This document shows, piece after piece, positions 61,601 through 64,000 of a stretch of 64,000 bases of DNA. The notes under the pieces were generated by a model, which worked only from the letters and a program-made list of their open reading frames with translations, had not been told where the DNA came from and made no database searches. Source of the DNA: Nocardia sp. MH4. Lineage in GTDB: Bacteria; Actinomycetota; Actinomycetes; Mycobacteriales; Mycobacteriaceae. The position numbers were made by a program, and so were the translations under genes. The stretch covers positions 62,001 to 126,000 of the forward strand of contig NZ_LPNR01000110.1 of assembly GCF_019266065.1 (NCBI RefSeq), read 5' to 3'. Every line of letters starts with the position of its first letter. Within the stretch, counting starts at the first letter, position 1.

Positions 61601-62835
61601 CGGCCCTCCAGGCTGATTCGCAGTTCGGACATGCCGCGCACGACCACGTTCGGGCGGTACGGCGGTTCGGCGAGCAGTGACATCCGCTCGACCCGGGTGG
61701 CCACGGCCCGCAGCACCGCCTGCATCTCCAGGCGGGCCAGCGGTGCGCCGAGGCAGTAGTGCAGGCCGAGACCGAACGACAGATGCCGCTCGGGTCGCCG
61801 GCCGGGCCCGTAGCGGCCGATGTCGAACCGGTCGGCGTCCGGGAAGGCCCTGGGATCCCGGGCCGCCGAACCGATCAGCACGATCACCGCGTCACCGGGC
61901 ACGAAGGTCCGGCCGGCGAGCTCGATCTCGTGCCGCGCGGTCCGGGTGGTCAGGTGCACGGGCGGGTCGTAGCGCAGGACCTCGTCGACCGCGGGAACGC
62001 ACAGCGCCGGATCCTCGCGCAACCGCTGGAACTGATCGGGGTGGCGGATCAGCGCCAGCAGCCCGTTGCCGATCAGGTTGACAGTGGTCTCGTGGCCCGC
62101 CACCACCAGGATCAGCAGGGTCCCGATCAGTTCGGTGCGGGTCAGCCGCACCCCGGCGTCCTCGGCCTGCACGAGCGCGGTGATCAGGTCGTCGCGGGGG
62201 TCGCGGCGGCGCCGGGCGATCAGGTCGCCGAAGAAGTCGGTGAACGCGTGCACGGCGCTGGTGCGCGCGGCCAGCTCGACCGGGCTGAGCAGGGTGTCGG
62301 GGTCGAGGCCACGGGCGATGTGCGCGGAGATCTCGCGGACGTGGGCATGGGCTTCGGCGGGGACACCGAGCAGTTCGCAGATCAGCGTCAGCGGCACCGG
62401 GTAGGCCAGCGCCTCGAGCGCGTCGGTCTCGCCTTCGGCCAGCATCGCCGTCAGCAGGCCGTCGACCAGGCGCTCGGCCCGTTCGTGCAGTCCCGCCACG
62501 GTGCGCGCGGTGAACGCCCTGCCGACCAGGCCGCGCAGCCGGGTGTGGTCCGGCGGTTCCATCCACAGGAAGGAGCCGGGCAGTTCCACCTCGCTGTCGC
62601 CGTGCAGCAGCTGCGGCTCCTCGGCATGACTCCAGCGCGGGTCGCTCAGGATGGTCTGAGCCTCGGCGTGCCGGGGCACGAAGTGGATCCCGTGCGGGCC
62701 GGGGACGAACGGGCCCGCCTCCCGCAGCGTCGTGTAACTGCGGTACGGGTCGTGGCGGCAGTGCGGTGCGACGCTCTCCAGCACCGCGATCTGCACCGGG
62801 GTCGGGTCGTCGACCGCGACATGATCGGAAGTCAC
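61597..62835 (-). CDS. Cytochrome P450, first gene of the P450 block
   Basis: A 412-residue P450 with AGHETT in the I-helix, ExxR in DEVLRYD and FGLGLHYCLGAP with Cys361. It heads the minus-strand block and starts 213 bases from the divergent ligase gene. Similar sequence to the P450 at 57796-59052 suggests duplication within the cluster. The start is ATG 62835 (MTSDHVAVDDPTP). Confidence 0.93.
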   Translation of the reverse strand: MTSDHVAVDDPTPVQIAVLESVAPHCRHDPYRSYTTLREAGPFVPGPHGIHFVPRHAEAQTILSDPRWSHAEEPQLLHGDSEVELPGSFLWMEPPDHTRLRGLVGRAFTARTVAGLHERAERLVDGLLTAMLAEGETDALEALAYPVPLTLICELLGVPAEAHAHVREISAHIARGLDPDTLLSPVELAARTSAVHAFTDFFGDLIARRRRDPRDDLITALVQAEDAGVRLTRTELIGTLLILVVAGHETTVNLIGNGLLALIRHPDQFQRLREDPALCVPAVDEVLRYDPPVHLTTRTARHEIELAGRTFVPGDAVIVLIGSAARDPRAFPDADRFDIGRYGPGRRPERHLSFGLGLHYCLGAPLARLEMQAVLRAVATRVERMSLLAEPPYRPNVVVRGMSELRISLEGR

Positions 62836-62897
62836 CGGCAGCTCCTACGGCGATAGCGGTGCGGGGATTTCGCCGCCCATCGTCGCCGCCGGGCCAC

Positions 62898-62909
62898 CAC
62901 GAATTCGTG
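62898..62909. promoter_or_regulatory. Palindrome in the P450/ligase divergent promoter
   Basis: The perfect 12-base palindrome CACGAATTCGTG lies 62 bases upstream of the first P450. Its GAATTCGT half recurs at 63003-63010, 38 bases before the ligase start. The region from 62920 to 63045 is clearly AT-richer than the rest of the window, as expected of promoters. No regulator gene is adjacent. Confidence 0.5.
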
Positions 62910-63048
62910 CAGTATTGTCTGCTCCGATCGGGCGATAGCCGAATATCTTTATCGGGCAGTGCAATTGAACGATCGGCGGTCATTATCGGCGCGCGTATTT
63001 CGGAATTCGTTCAGCGCGATTTCATATGGCACTGTTGTCGTTTCCGGC

Positions 63049-64000
63049 ATGAATTCCTCGCGTTCGGGTGAAACGCTCACCACGCTGCTGGCCGGCGTCG
63101 CCGCCGCGCATCCGCAGGTGCCCGCGACGTTCTGGTCGGTGTCGGAGCGGGTCGGCTACGCCGAGCTGCGACTGCGCGCGCAGACCACGGCCACGGCGCT
63201 GGTCCGGCGCGGGATCGGGCGCGGCGAGCCGGTCGGCGTGCTCAGTCCCAACGCCCCCGAGTTCCTGGTCTCGCTGTTCGGCATCGCCGCGGCGGGCGGG
63301 GCGGCCACGCCGCTGCCACTGCCCGCGGGTGCCCGCGCCACGGCCGCCTACCCGGCCAAGCTGGCCGCGATCACCGCCGCCGCCGGCATGCGCACCGTGC
63401 TGGTCTCACCGCGCTTCGCCTCGATGATCCCGCTGATCGGCGACATCGGCGTCGAGTTCGTCGACACCACGGACCTGGTCACCGATGTCGTCGCCGACCC
63501 GGACACGCTGCCCGAGCACGGACCCGACGACCTGGCGATCGTGCAGTTCACCTCCGGCAGCACCGCGCTGCCCAAGGGCGTGCGGCTCACCCACGCCAAT
63601 GTGGTGAGCGGGCTGGCCGCGATCCGCACCGGCATCGACCTGAGCCTCGACGACCAGGGTGGCTTCTGGCTGCCGCTGTTCCACGACATGGGCCTGTTCG
63701 GCACCTTGTCGGCGGTGCTGCGCGGGATCCCCGCCCACGTCTGGTCCCCGCTGGCCTTCGTCAAGGACCCGGCGCGCTGGCTGAGCGAGTTCGCCTCGAC
63801 CGCGACCACGATCACCGCCATGCCCAACTTCGGCTACGAGGCACTGCTCGGCGCGATCGGTCCCGAGCAGGTCACCGACTACGACCTGAGCCACTGGCGC
63901 ATCGCGTTCAACGGCGCCGAGCCGATCTCGGAATCGGTGGTCACCGCGTTCTGCGAACGGTTCGCGCCCGCCGGCTTCGCGCCGTCGACGATGTTCGGCG
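63049..64000 (+). CDS. Fatty-acyl-AMP-ligase-like AMP-dependent synthetase, N-terminal part
   Basis: The first 317 codons of an ANL-superfamily adenylating enzyme; the gene runs past the right edge. The P-loop is FTSGSTALPKGV, followed by FWLPLFHDMGLFG and TAMPNFGYEALLG. The RIAFNGAEPIS motif follows, as in fatty-acyl-AMP ligases. ATG 63049 is the only sensible start. It diverges from the P450 block and probably opens a second transcription unit. Whether an ACP follows is not visible. Confidence 0.88.
   Translation, partial: MNSSRSGETLTTLLAGVAAAHPQVPATFWSVSERVGYAELRLRAQTTATALVRRGIGRGEPVGVLSPNAPEFLVSLFGIAAAGGAATPLPLPAGARATAAYPAKLAAITAAAGMRTVLVSPRFASMIPLIGDIGVEFVDTTDLVTDVVADPDTLPEHGPDDLAIVQFTSGSTALPKGVRLTHANVVSGLAAIRTGIDLSLDDQGGFWLPLFHDMGLFGTLSAVLRGIPAHVWSPLAFVKDPARWLSEFASTATTITAMPNFGYEALLGAIGPEQVTDYDLSHWRIAFNGAEPISESVVTAFCERFAPAGFAPSTMFG

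Overview
The window reads as chromosomal DNA of a high-GC actinomycete of the mycolic-acid group, most likely Nocardia or a close relative. Supporting this are uniformly high G+C, many GTG starts and ATGA/GTGA gene overlaps, a RecBCD set, a type II NADH dehydrogenase, an F420-type LLM oxidoreductase, a GKHR-leader secreted protein, a mycolate-type cyclopropane synthase homologue, fatty-acyl-AMP ligases and several P450s. The genus is inferred from gene content, not from a marker gene. No rRNA, tRNA, CRISPR array or insertion sequence was found.

Left part (1-13.6 kb). The end of a histidine-utilisation block (NCS1 permease tail, hutI, hutG) is followed by an iron-box-like site and a siderophore uptake operon (two FecCD permeases, ATPase, lipoprotein). 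Next come a wrecked ArsB-type permease remnant, a KhtTU-like K+/H+ antiporter with two copies of its regulatory subunit, a shortened DUF1345 protein, a PNPOx-like flavoprotein, a STAS protein, an LLM oxidoreductase, a cyclodeaminase/cyclohydrolase-family protein, and a scar where a quinone oxidoreductase/HxlR divergon has lost both 5' ends.

Middle part (13.7-49.3 kb). Mostly envelope and housekeeping genes: an L,D-transpeptidase, a membrane-anchored hypothetical protein, an unusual FolD, a DUF218 protein and a PrmC-like methyltransferase. These are followed by an SDR/succinic-semialdehyde dehydrogenase pair with a divergent TetR regulator, a DMT exporter, a two-component system with a large DUF4153/4173-type membrane protein, recC-recB-recD, a secreted serine hydrolase and ndh. 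Then come urease accessory genes ureF-ureG-ureD without ureABC, a DHA2 efflux pump with a divergent TetR regulator, and assorted oxidoreductase, methyltransferase and membrane genes.

Right part (49.3-64 kb). This is the most interesting region. A tightly coupled plus-strand operon encodes a desaturase, a stand-alone acyl carrier protein, a cyclopropane-synthase-like methyltransferase, a P450, a fatty-acyl-AMP ligase, a hot-dog thioesterase and an alpha/beta hydrolase. After a LysR/DMT exporter pair lies a minus-strand block P450-P450-FAD oxidoreductase-P450, with a second fatty-acyl-AMP-ligase-like gene diverging from it and running off the window. There is no polyketide synthase or NRPS. The layout suggests that a fatty acid is activated, loaded on a dedicated ACP, desaturated, methylated or cyclopropanated, hydroxylated several times and released. 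The product is not predictable from sequence.
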